Notes: generated by a model from the letters alone, not told the origin. Shown: positions 35,469-47,450, numbered from the stretch's first letter. The stretch is DNA of 64,000 nt from Sesamum alatum (GCA_034509735.1 JACGWO010000011.1:24474979-24538978), one strand, 5' to 3'. Numbers and translations are program-made.

Positions 35469-36711
35469 TGTTGGAAAAAAACACAAGTTGTCACACAGAC
35501 AATCGTAGTAATCGTTTTGAAATAACAATCAGGTTTTACAAACAGTTTTGAAACCAAAACACAAGAAACACGTTGGAACCAAATAACACAAAACAGTTAG
35601 AAATACTGTTATAGCGATAAAATAAAACTTACAATGAGAATTGTATTGTAACAATTCTTGGTCCAATGATATGAACAAACCGAATCACATATATAATCTG
35701 CTTACCTTGAATAAATTATACGTCCCGTACCGAACGTGCACACAGGTACTACGCAACTTCTTCCAGGATAAAACGGTTTCAGTTCTAACGGTATGCACTT
35801 TACCGAAGAACACCTCGAAACAACACTCAGTAGCCTTTTGGAAACTGAAGCTGAAAACTCAAAAATGCAGGACGAACACTCTCGGATTTGAGAGAGAAAT
35901 CCGAGAGAAGAGAGCAAAAGAGAGAAGAATACGTGTTGTTCGTTCTTCGCTGGTGTGACTTTAAAGTGAGCCTTTGCAGCCTTATATAGGCAAGGCTATC
36001 AGCAGTTACAACTTCCGCATTAATCACCATCATTAGTGCAACATTAAACCACCATTAAGGCTGACATAAATAGCCATTAATGGAATTTAAAATGGTTTTA
36101 AATACAGGTTTAAAAATCATTAAACGCTATTAAAACCAGGCATTAAAACCAGCTGAAATCGCCACATAAATACGGGAGTTTCAGGTTTGTAATAAATCAA
36201 CATTTAATCTAGGTTTAAAATCTGGTATTAAAGCATCATTAAAATGAGTTTTAAAACAGATTTTAAAAATCATTTGATAGTCATAAATGCACCGGGTTTT
36301 ATCAGATAAATCCAAATATTTTTACTGCAAAAAGATAGATACTGAGACTGAGACATTTGCGCCCGCGCCCGCGCCAGAGTTGGGTGGCGGCAGCGCGCGT
36401 ATGGGGCAACCCCATGTTCACTCTAGTCTCCATAACACTTCAAACATGTATTGAACATTGAACTTGATATAAGGAGTTTAAGTTATTCTTAAACTTTCAA
36501 TGTGGGACAACATTCAGTGTAAAACACTCATCCCCACATACACCTTTATATCCTTATCAAAGCTCCACACTTTCCCATCATAATCCTATGTGGGACAAGT
36601 GTAATATCTCTATTTCTCTCACCATTTAATCTATGGATTCATGTGTAATTGAACCCATATTTTGAAACAATTTGTTGTTACAAATTAACATTATAAATGT
36701 CAATTACAACA
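35469..36711 (-). repeat. 3' LTR of the copia element
   Basis: 1243 bp, TGTTGGAAAAAAACAC to GTCAATTACAACA. It includes a GC-rich patch (GCGCCCGCGCCCGCGCC at about 36359) and a TATATAGG-type promoter on the minus strand near 35980. Nearly identical to 41351-42591. Confidence 0.9.
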
Positions 36712-37247
36712 ATCCCCCAACAATCCATAGATTTGAACTCAAGCTTCTGTGACTTGCTTTCAGTAATGGTACCTTCCGGTTTGAACCACTACCTAAGTTA
36801 TCTAACGTCAGCTGTCACCGGGTCAAATGGAACTAAGCCTTGAATTTGAGCCCGTGGTTGTGACAACGTCTGTTAGTAACAACAAGCCACTGGCTTTGTG
36901 TTGATCTTTAAGGTTGACACGTTAGGTCATGTGTCCTGATCCTGTTCGTTGAATGTTTTCAGGAATAACCCCATTCCTTAGTTGCGGCCAAATAACTCTA
37001 TTCACTTAGTTGGGTGTCTCCAGGGATGCACTGCTTAGCATCTTGTGTATAAAGACTTGACCCCCATTTAGAGTTAAAACTCTTACTATACTTGCAGTAA
37101 CAGCACCTTCCAGAATTATAGGGGCCAGACTCCAGATACAAAGTATCAGTCTATTTTTAGGTTCTCGGATATCCCCTACGATTTGTTAATACCACATTGA
37201 ACCTTCTTTGTGGGATCTCCACTTGGAAGGTTGGGTTGCTATCATAG

Positions 37248-40200
37248 TTATATCACTGAGGGGTTCAGTCCCATCCCCAATCTGGATTTTTGTACTTGTG
37301 ACAGATCTAATCCTTTCGTCAAAGGATCAGCCACATTGTCCTTTGTTCCCACAAAGTCAATGCCTATAACTCTGTCTGACACTAATGCCCTTATAGACTT
37401 AAGTCAAACTTGGATGTGTCTTTTTGTCTTTTGGTTGTATTTACGACTATGAACGTTTGCTATTGTGGTTTGACTATCACAATATACAGCAATAGGTGGA
37501 AGAGGCTGGCTTACAATGGGAAGTTGTAGTAACAACCCGTGCCTCGGTACCAGTCGTATCCAACGCACATAACTCGGCTTCAAAAGTAGACCGGGTTATC
37601 AAAGTCTGTTTTGCAGACTTTCAGGAGACTGCACCCCCACCTAAGGTAAACACATATCCTAAACACCCATTAGCTCCGAAAATTTTGGCTATCCAGCTAG
37701 CATCACTATAACCTTCCAAAACAGTAGGGAATCTGCCATAATGAATGGACAGTGACACTGTGCCTTTAAGGTACCTTAGTACCCTATCCAAAGCTGCCCA
37801 ATGAGTTTTGTCTGGACAACTAGTGTATCTAGCCAGCTTCGAGATAGAAAATGAAATATCTGGTCTCGTGCCATTTGCCAAATACTGCAAACTCCCAATA
37901 ATTTGGGAATACCTTAGTTGTGCAGTAGGTATACCACTTTCATTTTTGAATAAAGCCACAGAAGGATCATATGGTGTCTTAGCAATTCTACTGTTCTGAT
38001 AGCCAAATTTCTCAATTATCTTCTCAACATAGTGAGATTGAGAAATAGCTATCCCATCAGTTGGCCGAATCAACTTGATGCCAAGAATTACATTAGCCTC
38101 ACCCATATCCTTCATTTCAAACTTATTTTTCAAAAATGACTTGGTTTCCATAATAATGTCTAAAGATGATCCTATTAACAGAATATCATCCACATACAGG
38201 CATATAATGATAATTTTATCTCCTTTAACTTTACAGTAAACGCACTTGTCATTCTCATTCACGATGAAGCCAAACGCAAGAATAGTTTTATCAAAATTTT
38301 CATGCCACTGTTTGGGTACTTGCTTAAGTCCATAAAGAGACTTAACAAGTTTACAAACCTTGTGCTCGTTACCATGAGCTACAAATCCCTCAGGCTGGTC
38401 CATGTATATCTCTTCCTCTAGTTCACCATACAAGGCTGTTTTCACAACCATCTGGTGAACCGGAAGATATACACTGAGGCAAATGCTATAAGCACCCGGA
38501 TTGTAGTCAACCGAGCTACCGGAGAATAGGTATCGAAATAGTCTATTCCCTCCTTTTGTTTAAAACCCTTAGCCACCAATCTGGCCTTAAACTTATCAAT
38601 GGTCCCATCAGGTTTCAGTTTCTTCTTAAAGATCTACTTACACCCAATTGTAGTACACCCCGGAGGGAGATCGACTAGCACCCATGTCCCGTTAGAGACA
38701 ATGGAGTCTATCTCACTTTTGACAGCTTCCTTCCAATGCTTGACTTCATAATAAGCCATAGCATCTTTGAAGGTTACAGGCTCGTCCTCGATATTGTAAG
38801 TGACAAAGTCACTTCCAAAGTCCTTGACGATCTTAGCTCTCTTACTCCGTCTAGGTTCATCTGACTCTTCACGAGTCTGACTAGTACTACTCGGATTAAC
38901 CCCCACATTTGTCATCTTTTTCAGATGTTCAGGAATAGAATTGGAAGCAAGTGAATCATCAAGTGAAACACTAGGAGGTATTGCCGTTTTCATGGGAAAT
39001 ACATCTTCCAGGAAATTAGCATCACAAAATTCGACTATTGTGTTGACCTCAATGCCTGGAATTTCTGATTTAATAACCAGAAATCTCAGTGCATAACTTG
39101 TCTCCACATAGCCCAAGAACACAGCATCAACAGTCTTAGGGCCCAATTTTTTTCTCTTGTGTTTAGGGACCAGTACCTTTGCTAGGCACCCCCACACTCG
39201 AAAGTATTTGAGGCTTAGCTTTCTCCCTTTCCATAACTCGAAAGGAGTACTCGTATTGTGTTTCAGAGGGACTCTATTCAGAATATGGCAAGCCGTATTC
39301 AAAGCCTCTCCCCACAAATACTTAGGTAACCCAAAGGTTAACAGAAGACTGTTAATCATGTCTTTAAAGGTTCTATTCTTTCGTTCAACTATTCCATTGG
39401 ACGAAGGGGAATATGGAGGAGTCTCCTCATGAATTATGTCAAAATTTTGACAAAATTCACTAAACTTACTCGACTCATATTCTCCTCATCTATTAGACCT
39501 TAATCGTTTAAGTTTCTTACCAGTTTGGGTTTCTGCTTCATTTTTAAACAAAATAAATTTATCTAACACTTCATCTTTATTACGCATGATAAAGACATAA
39601 CAGTATCTATTGCAATCATCTATAAAGGTTATAAAATATCGCTTGTGGTCCTTAGTCAAAATTCCATTGAACTCACAAATATCAGTGTGCACTAAATCAA
39701 GTATTTTCGAATCCCTTTCAACTGATTGATAGGGTTTCCTAACTTGTTTAGCTTCTAGACAAATTTCACATTTGTGACCTCATTCAATTTCATGACTAGG
39801 TATTAAATTAAGATTCATCATTCGTTTGATTGAATCCAAATTTAAATTACCTAATCTACCATGCCACAAAAAAGTAGATTCGATATTCAAAACAATAGAA
39901 TCAGATTCAGCAATATCATTGCTATCAACTCGAATTTTTGAATAACCCATCAGACAAATATCCTTTGCCAACAAAAACACCAAAATGTTGAATTATCACT
40001 TTATTAAATTTAAAGGATAATTCATATCCCTCACTAACTATTATAGAACCACTGATAATGTTTCTCCTGACAGTAGGTACATGGTGAACTCTTTATAACG
40101 ACATAATGCGCCCTGAAGGAAACTTCAAGTCCACGCTTCCTATCCCAAGTACTTCAGTTGTACTAGAATTCCCCATGCTTACTGTCCTTCCATTTATGGC

Positions 40201-41212
40201 CTGATAAGACACAAATAGCGATTTATCAGCACAGATGTGCACATTTGCGCCAGTGTCAATCAACCAATCAAATGGTTTCATAGATAGTAAGGAGTTCGGG
40301 TTGTACAGAAACATACCCTTCAGTTGCTCCTGAGGTGCTAGCGTTGCTAGTTCCTCCCACAACCATGTTGACAACTGCCTGCCCGGACTTGGCCTTTTAA
40401 TTAGGACAGTCCTTAGCCTAGTGTCCCACCTGCCCACAGTTCTAGCAGGGTTTGCTTGCCTTTGGTTTCTTGTTTTTAATGGCTTTGCCTTGCCTTTATC
40501 GATGGTTTTCGAGTTCGGGTTAACCTTATTCACTTTCTTTTTCCCGATTACTAAATTGGCCTTTGGCTGATGCTCAACCGGCATCTTGTGGGTCTGGTTC
40601 CTGTGCTCTTCCTCAATGCTTGTCGTAACCATAAGATCATCCAGAGATATTCTCCCTTTCTGATGCTTGAGTGTCATGCCAAAACTTTCCCAAGACTTGG
40701 GAAATTTATCCACTATGGCCATGACCAGAAACTTTTCGGGAAGCTTCATCGCAGCATCAGATAGAGAATTCTCAAGATTGATAATCTCATGCGTCTCTTC
40801 AGTTACAGACCTTTCCTCGACCATCTGATACCTCATGAACTTGGAAACATAATACTTTTCGAGTCCTTGCTCTTCAGTATTATATTTCCTGTCCAACTCA
40901 TCCCACAACGATTTTTGCAGTGTAAGAATCGGAACAGTAGACATCAAAGAGCGTATTTGACATCGGTGACAAAATAGCTCCTCTGCCTATTTGATCCCCC
41001 TCGATCCACTGAGCAATCTCAGCTGTCTTAGGATTGATTTCAGTTGGTTCAGGGCAAGTCACCAGAATAACCGACAAAAGTCCTTTCATCGTCAACCATA
41101 TTTTCATTCGTTGTTGCCAACGTTTGAAAAATTGGCCCGAAAACTTTTCCGGCATCCCGGATAAGTCAACTTTTGGGGCGATCGGAATAGCGACAGAAAT
41201 TGCATCGGCCAT
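37248..41212 (-). pseudogene. Copia gag-pol polyprotein, broken in several places
   Basis: Gag begins MADAISVAIPIAPKVDLSGM at 41212 and continues through 40093-40947. The CCHC knuckle near 40400-40450 reads C-stop-NCGQVGH-stop-AKDC, with two TAG codons where Trp or another residue is expected. Protease: DWLIDTGANVHICAD (about 40250-40290). GAG-pre-integrase: LWHGRLGNLNLDSIKRM (about 39800-39870). Integrase: HTDICEFNGI (39690) and LPKYLWGEALNTACHILNR (from about 39320). RT: GTWVLVDLPPGCTTIGCK (about 38640) and LYVDDILLIGSS (about 38190). RNase H ends with HIQVRLKSIRALV-like sequence and a TAA at 37248. Frameshifts near 38451-38634, 37621, 39692 and 40940 make it non-functional. Copia order (integrase before RT) is clear. 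A Tork-like lineage is only a guess. Confidence 0.88.
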
Positions 41213-41350
41213 TTTAATAACTAAGAAGCAGAAAGTAAATCATAGATTTTAAAAAATCAAAATCCGAATTTTTAAAACCGCAAAACAGTAACTATTTTTG
41301 TTCCAACGAAAAAAACCTGATTTTTCAAAACATATAATTTTCTTCAAGAT

Positions 41351-42591
41351 TGTTGGAAAAAACACAAGTTGTCACAGAGACAATCGTAGTAATCGTTTTG
41401 AAATAACAATCAGGTTTTACAAACAGTTTTGAAACCAAAACACAAGAAACACGTTGGAACCAAATAACACGAAACAGTTAGAAATACTGTTATAGCGATA
41501 AAGTAAAACTTACAATGAGTATTGTATCGTAACAATTCTCGGTCCAATGATATGAACAAACCAAATCACATATATAATCTGCTTACCTTGAATAAATTAT
41601 ACGTCCCGTACCGAACGTGCACACGGGTACTACGCAACTTCTTCCAGGATAAGACGGTTTCAATTCTAACGGTATGCACTTTACCGAAGAACACCTCGTA
41701 ACAACACTCAGTAGCCTTTTGGAAACTGAAGCTCAAAACTCGAAAATGCAGGACGAACACTCTCGGATTTGAGAGAGAAATCCGAGAGAAGAGAGCAAAT
41801 GAGAGAAGAATACGTGTTGTTCGTTTTCTTCGTTGGTGTGACTTTAAAGTGAGCCTTTGCAGCCTTATATAGGCAAGGCTATTAGCAGTTACAACTTCCA
41901 CATTAATCACTATCATTAGTGCAGCATTAAACCACCATTAAGGCTGACATAAATAGCCATTAACGGAATTTAAAATGGTTTTAAATACAAGTTTAAAAAT
42001 TATTAAACGCTATTAAAACCAGGCATTAAAACCAGCTGAAATCGCAACATAAATACGGGAGTTTCAGGTTTGTAATAAATCAACATTGAATCCAGGTTTA
42101 AAATTTGGTATTAAAGCACCATTAAATCGAGTTTTAAAACAGATTTTAAAAACCATTTGATAGTCATAAATGCACCGGATTTTATCAGATAAATCCAAAT
42201 ATGTTTGCTGCAAAAAGATAGATACTAAGACTGAGACATTCGCGCCCGTGCCAGCGCTGGAGTCGGGCGGCGGCAGCGCGCGTATGGGGCAACCCCATAT
42301 TCACTCTAGTCTCCATAACACTTCAAACATATTGAACATTGAACTTGATATAATGAGTTTACGTTATCCTTAAACTTTTAATGTGGGACAACATTCAGTG
42401 TAAAACACTCATCATCACATACACTTTTATATCCTTATCAAAGCTCCACACTTTCCATCATAATCCTATGTGGGACAAGTGTAATCTCTCTATTTCTTTC
42501 ACCATCTAATCTATGAATTCATGTGTAATTGAACCAATATTTTAGAACAATTTGTTGTTACAAATTAACATTATAAATGTCAATTACAACA
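41351..42591 (-). repeat. 5' LTR of the copia element
   Basis: 1241 bp, the partner of 35469-36711. The adjacent internal sequence (41330-41350) does not show the usual TGGTATCAGAGC initiator-Met primer site, so the primer is unidentified. Confidence 0.9.
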
Positions 42592-42596
42592 AAACT

Positions 42597-42953
42597 CTCA
42601 TATGCTTAAGTCAATCCAAGTCGAGATGATAGATATGCAATCTAGAGAAGTAAATGCGGTAGAATGTAATGAATGAGTTTTACCATAAATGCAGTAGAAT
42701 GAGAGTATTTATAGGGCCAAGTGCGCCCACTTGCCTGGTCCACGTGGCATCATCTCACTGTCTAGACTGTCGAATCTACGAACCAGATTTCGTGTTGTCA
42801 GAACAGGTCGAAATCCGGGTCGTCGGGCCGGGTCGAGTCACAAGACCCGACTCTATGGGTTTAGCATGCGAGTCTTGGGCTGGATTGGTAATTTGGGTCT
42901 ATTTTCAAGATAACCAAGCTCATTTACTTGGTACTTATGATGTACCCCTATCA
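42597..42953 (-). repeat. 5' LTR of the gypsy element, right fragment
   Basis: Resumes the gypsy LTR after the copia insertion and ends GATGTACCCCTATCA. It retains the ~60-bp GC-rich segment that is missing from 23362-23774. The short plus-strand ORFs at 42669 and 42731 are by-products. Confidence 0.8.
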
Positions 42954-43339
42954 ATATATAAACTAAAATAGAAAATAAAATATGAAGTTAAAGTAAAGAA
43001 TTCTAACTACAGGAAAATAATGCAATATATTCAAATAAATTTCAAATCACTTTTTAAAGTTAAATTCTACTACTAAGCAGCCTAAACTTTGAATTAATTA
43101 TTTTTAAGGATAAATATTCTTGAATGTACATGAAGACCGAATTTCTTTCTACTCCATTCGAATAAATTTATAACAGGTAAATAGGAGGAACATATTGGGT
43201 TCATTTCTAATTAATATGTAATTTGTGGGTCGAAATAAAGTATTTAATAATTATATTTGCCATCAGAAGCCCTTAAACTATTGAAAATTCACTTTCCACC
43301 CCACCAGAATTGGAAAATATTAACTAGTAAGGTGGAGGT
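42954..43339. other. AT-rich promoter-side flank of the mL40 gene
   Basis: No ORF or repeat recognised. It probably contains the mL40 promoter, but I cannot single out a TATA box. Confidence 0.35.
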
Positions 43340-43957
43340 TTGCGTAGGGGTTTTCGCGAGCACTGCCATTTACCCACCCAGATTTGCGGCACATCGCCAC
43401 CAACGGTATACTCATCTCTTTCGATGAATTCATTTCCTTTTTTTTTGTTTTTCTGTAAGAATTCTTTTGAATCTAGTTTCCATTTTCATTACGATAGTTA
43501 TCATTTCTGCAAGAATTCGTGGCGGCCCATTCGTTTGATTTTGGGGGATAATATTTGTGGGAAAGAAGCTCGTAAAGGGTTTTCAATGCGAGCAGGGTTT
43601 AGTGCTTAATGCAAAAGGGTTCCAGTCTTGATATCTGTTCTTTGTTTGTTAAGTATTTTTCGGTGCGGAAACTTGATTTATTGGGGGTATTTTTTGAGAT
43701 TCCAGGTGAGTTATATGGATATCTACTTGCTTATTGAGTTGCTAATGCGTGGATTTTCGTTCTGAGTTAGGATCGAGTAGTAGTTAATTTCTTTGGGCGA
43801 AGGCTAATATTTTGAAATATGTTATGAAGTTGATGGAATTTATTCATTTAATTTGGATTAGCCTTGAAATATTTGCTAAGAATGAAGAAGAAAGGTTGTT
43901 TTTCTTTCTTATCCTTTTGTATTTATGTACTGAGGGACTGGATTGGTGCAGTGCAAG
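43340..43957 (+). other. 5' leader with intron of the mL40-like gene
   Basis: A probable leader exon ends at TTCCAG|GTGAGT (43705/43706), a near-consensus donor. The matching acceptor is GGTGCAG|TGCAAG (43951/43952), six bases before the start codon. The intron is inferred at 43706-43951 from splice signals only. A leader intron in a housekeeping gene is common in plants. Confidence 0.5.
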
Positions 43958-44695
43958 ATGATGAGATCAAGTTTGATCAAGAACTTGAAGCCGTTGAACT
44001 CATCACTGGATTCTTTGAGTTACCAATTCTTGCAGAGATGTTCTGTCAGTGGAACAGCAAAGGGGAAGGGTAAGATCAAAGCTGGGCAGCCATTGAAGCG
44101 ATCGAAGGTCACTACTAAAAAGGGGTCTGCTCCAGATTCTGCTCAAAAAGAAGGACCAAGAAAGCGGAGTGAATTTGACGAAATGGTTGAACAATGCTTG
44201 ACTGCAACACCACCACTCAGGTTCTTGAAGCCCAAAGAGAAGGCCAGGGAAGCTGAGCGTGAAAAAATGGGGCTCATAAGTAAGGCCAATGAGCAAGCAA
44301 AACAGAAGCTAAAGAAAAAAAAGGATGAGTTTGCTTCGCCTTGGATCATGGGAACTCCGGGTATGGACTTGATTAGCTTAGGTTTAGTTGATGCTGATAA
44401 GATTCCAAAATATGAGCTTACTGTTGAGGATGGACGACGGCTCGCTAAGGAGTATAGTAGGGTTCTAATGAGGAAGCATAGGGCGAGGCAGGCTGCAGAG
44501 TCGACCCTGTTGCGGTTAAAGAAAGAAGCAATTGAGGCATTGCCTGATGACTTGAAGGCAGCGGCATTAGTCCCAGATTTTACCCCATTTCCAGTGAACC
44601 GGTTTATGGCAACGCTGACACCACCAATTGAAGGTTACATTGAGAAGATTAATGAGGCGGCAAGAAAGAGTGCTGCCAAAGAGAAGCTTAGATGA
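43958..44695 (+). CDS. Mitochondrial large ribosomal subunit protein mL40-like
   Basis: A 245-residue single-exon coding region. The N-terminus (MMRSSLIKNLKPLNSSLDSL) is basic, Ser-rich and acid-poor, as in mitochondrial presequences. A Lys-rich linker (35-70) follows. Then comes RKRSEFDEMVEQCL with PPLRFLKPKEKA (68-95), and a C-terminal region with YELTVEDGRRLAKEYSRVL and TPFPVNRF then TLTPPIEGY. The order 'PLRFL - ELT-E--RR - alpha-helical KKEAIEAL - FPF - TPPI-Y' parallels animal MRPL40 (PF09812), which sits in the mitoribosome large subunit. The closest relatives I know of are plant proteins with vague annotations, so the mL40 name rests on this pattern. The ATG at 43958 lies just after the inferred acceptor. 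An in-frame ATG at 43943 would lie within the intron end. Appears intact. Confidence 0.75.
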   Translation: MMRSSLIKNLKPLNSSLDSLSYQFLQRCSVSGTAKGKGKIKAGQPLKRSKVTTKKGSAPDSAQKEGPRKRSEFDEMVEQCLTATPPLRFLKPKEKAREAEREKMGLISKANEQAKQKLKKKKDEFASPWIMGTPGMDLISLGLVDADKIPKYELTVEDGRRLAKEYSRVLMRKHRARQAAESTLLRLKKEAIEALPDDLKAAALVPDFTPFPVNRFMATLTPPIEGYIEKINEAARKSAAKEKLR

Positions 44696-46256
44696 TCAAA
44701 GGTTAGAATCATAGTCTTGTTTTCTCTGTTGTGTTGCCTGATTGTTTCATAATCTGATGCGACTTATATGGTTCAATTATGGAGATTGAGGTTGGAGTTT
44801 ACCATTGATAGATTTAGACTTATTATCCATCTCGGCATCAGTATGACTTGGGCATTATGCTATTCTCACAATATAAAGTTACAGTAGCTGAGTTAATTGT
44901 TACCAGTGTTTGTTTATTGAAAAGCCAGGAGAAGACTGAGCAGGAAGATGAATCTTTCACATAGTACTTGTTAAACGACATGATAAATACCAAACTTGTG
45001 TGACCAACAAAATTAAATGTATTGATGATGACGAGTATTTCCATTCCCAGGATTATACTGCTGTTTGTGGTTCTGAAATTTGCTGTTGGATAGATCCCAG
45101 TCGAAGCTGCTGAATAAGTTCGCAACTTCAATTCACTGGAGCTTAATTCTGGGCAGTTTTGGTTGGGTTTTGAGGTATTCTGATGGACTAGACAATATGT
45201 GTCATTCTAGTAGATCAGTTCTTGCAATGATCTGTTCTTTGTTACCCTTTCGTTGTGTTAGTCGCGTGAATTGCTCATTACGATATCTGATGGATTGGCC
45301 TAATAAATAGCCAGACACCCGTTCATCTGAATTTTGATTGGCGCCAACGCCATTCCAGTTCTTATTGAAAGTGAAGCAAACAAGAACTTGTGAGTTGCCA
45401 TTCAATGCTCTTATTAAACCACCCCATTCTTGGCTATTGCTGTTTTGGCAATCCTGAACTTCTCTCCTACAATCCTGTAAAATTGAACTAGACGAGCTCG
45501 TTGTCCAAGCCAAGTTCTATGGTTAACTGTAAATTCAACAAACCTAGCAAAGAAGAAGAGCTGAGAAGAGGGAGGTAGTTTCTGTTGCTATACTACTAGA
45601 TGTTCCACCCAAGTAATAGCTTGCCTAAACTGAGGGGCTGAATTTGCAACTTAGAACCCACATAGCATCCCTGGTTGAATTCTTCTGTATCAACAAACCT
45701 CTGCCATGAGAACCAGGGCGAGACGTGGTGGTGAGTAGTAGGGCGTGATCAAGGCTCAGAAGTTTGGGATGGCTGTGAACTGTAAGATTTAATGATATAT
45801 TTACAATATATTGATAAATGTAATCGTAATAATATTGCCAAAATGATAAGGCCTAAAGAAGGCAATCGAGTTAGTCCAGGACAGAATAAATAGCCCTTTG
45901 CAGAACACAATCTCCACCAGCTAGAGTGCCAGAAGATACCGAAAACAACGAAAACAAAAGATGCAACTTCTCATAAGGCGTCCAGAGTTCGCCAATGTCC
46001 TAATCGTCCAACGCATAAAACATATGACGAAATCTCTGGTAATGCATAATAATATAAGCAAGTACCAAAAGAATGGAAAATAACAATCGAAACTCCCAGT
46101 TATCGCAACCATGTGAATTGTCATACATGAAAGCTCGCACATAAAACTTTAGGATATAACTTAAACGGTACATATAAGAGAACCCCTCCTTTTTGCATGT
46201 AGTAAAGAACCTAAGAGGCAATATTCTTGAAAGAAACATAAGTCCCACTTCTCACA
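44696..46256. other. Convergent intergenic region between mL40 and eIF1A
   Basis: Contains the 3' UTRs of the two convergent genes. GATCAAAG|GTTAGA at 44694-44707 and ATCCCAG|TCGAAG near 45100 could delimit a 3'-UTR intron of mL40. A block near 45981-46012 resembles the end of the eIF1A coding sequence and is described separately. No ORF here is convincing. Confidence 0.4.
45981..46012 (-). repeat. Distant third copy of the eIF1A tail sequence
   Basis: On the minus strand this reads GACGATTAGGACATTGGCGA followed by ACTCTGGACG. It is similar to GAGGATGAGGACATTGACAA and ACTCTAGAC at the end of the eIF1A reading frame. It lies about 310 bp downstream of the eIF1A stop and is probably in the 3' UTR. 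Confidence 0.4.
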
Positions 46257-46320
46257 GTGTGTCTTAGAGTTTGTCAATGTCCTTGCGCTTGAATTCACTG
46301 TACTTGTCGCCAAAAAGTGT
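46257..46320 (-). repeat. In-frame duplication of eIF1A C-terminal tail after the stop
   Basis: Directly after the eIF1A TAG (46323-46321) the same frame continues TLFGDKYSEFKRKDIDKL and ends with TAA (46266-46264). It mirrors the native tail [15 protein letters not shown], with a period of about 58 bp at the DNA level. It would be translated only by stop-codon readthrough. The acidic block EDED has become KRKD, reversing the local charge. Confidence 0.75.
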
Positions 46321-47323
46321 CTAGAGTTTGTCAATGTCCTCATCCTCGAACTCAATGTAATCGTCGCCAGGACCATCATCCTCCTCATCAAGTCCACCGG
46401 CAATACCCTCATTAAGCCTAGTGTTCTCAGGCAGCTCGCCGTAAGCCTTCAACAGCCTTGCTTCATCAGGCATGTATTTCAAGATTACATCAGCTTTGTC
46501 ATCCTATTGAACAGCCAAGAAGGAGCATTAGAAGACAAGATCACCTACATGGTGACCACATTCATCAATTCAACACCAAATTAAACATATATATTCACCA
46601 CCAGTACTAAATTCAGCTGCATGCTTCATTCATTCCACATCAAATTCAAGTTTTCGGGTATAGTTACAGTCTCAAGGGGTCCAATGCCATGCCAGATAAA
46701 ACCAAGAATCCATACGACGGAAACAAAACCCAAATTTTAATAACATAAAAAGAAAAGTGGAAAAACAAGGAACAGCAACCCCCTCACCCACCCCAAAACA
46801 CATAAGTAATTAAATAAAAATAAGCAAAAACAGAAGAGAACAATCCCATACTTTTGAAGTTTCATGCTTATTTTCGGGGATAAAATTACTGATTAGCGTA
46901 ATAAAACCGGTGAAAGCATGTTGAGATAAAAAAAAAATATTTAAACATATTAACAGATAACATTTATCTGGCAGAAAAACCACGAAGAACAAAAATCCCC
47001 AATAGAAAAAGAAACGAGCTAATTCGTCAAAAAAAACCAACTCAAGAAGCCAAAAAAGGGATCTTTACTTGATAATCGCGGAGGCCGACGAGGATAATAT
47101 CACCGGCGGCGATCCAGACCTTCTTGTGCATCTTGCCACGGATATGGCACAACCGCTTAACGCCATCGATGCACATGGCCTCACATCTGCCGTTGCCGAG
47201 CATACGCAGGACCTGCGCGTATTCCTGGCCGTCCTCCTTGAACACCAGCTCTCGCTTCTCATCGTCGGCTTCGTTCTTTCCCCTCTTCCGATTCTTACCT
47301 CCCTTTCCCTTGTTCTTCGGCAT
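46321..47323 (-). CDS. eIF1A: Translation initiation factor eIF1A
   Basis: Two exons, 47323-47069 and 46503-46321, joined at GATTATCAA|GTAAAG and TAG|GATGAC, give 145 residues, the usual plant length. The N-terminus is basic ([16 protein letters not shown], residues 1-16). Then comes the OB-fold with [40 protein letters not shown] and [19 protein letters not shown] helical part ([20 protein letters not shown]) and an acidic tail ending DEDIDKL follow. eIF1A binds the 40S A site, promotes scanning and start selection, and contacts eIF5B with its last residues. The gene is intact. Its oddity is the duplicated tail immediately downstream. It converges on the mL40 gene. Confidence 0.95.
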
Positions 47324-47449
47324 CGCTGCAGCAAAACCCTAGATCAGACGGCTCCCCTTTTACCCTGATGATTATTTCTTGATTTTCTTCTTGATGCTTC
47401 TTTTATCCGAGAGAGGCGTGAGTTTGTTTCTTTTTATTATTATAGAATA

Positions 47450-47450
47450 C

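Larger units (their letters stand above)
35469..42591 (-). mobile_element. Ty1/copia retrotransposon nested in the gypsy LTR
   Basis: Complete structure: LTRs at 35469-36711 and 41351-42591, TGTTGG...CAACA ends, and minus-strand gag-pol between. The target repeat is AAACC (35464-35468) and AAACT (42592-42596), a 5-bp duplication with one later change. A purine tract (GTTGGGGGAT on the minus strand) abuts the 3' LTR. The two LTRs differ at only a few percent of positions by eye, so the insertion is moderately young and younger than its host element. Confidence 0.9.
23362..42953 (-). mobile_element. Tat-type Ty3/gypsy retrotransposon with nested insertions
   Basis: Coding order on the minus strand is gag, protease, RT, RNase H, second RNase H, integrase, which is gypsy order. 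The 3' LTR is 23362-23774. The 5' LTR is 35351-35468 continued at 42597-42953, interrupted by a copia element. Ends are TG...CA. A purine tract (minus strand GGAAGTTGGGGACTAA) abuts the 3' LTR. A second, cellular-like RNase H and a DNGSS protease are typical of the Tat lineage. A 2.9-kb solo LTR splits the second RNase H. All frames are broken, so it is inactive. I see no clear target duplication: the flanks are GGTTC on the left and ATATA on the right. Confidence 0.85.

Noticed and set aside
43864..44073. Small ORF starting upstream of mL40
   Set aside because: It crosses the inferred leader intron and uses a different frame from the conserved protein.
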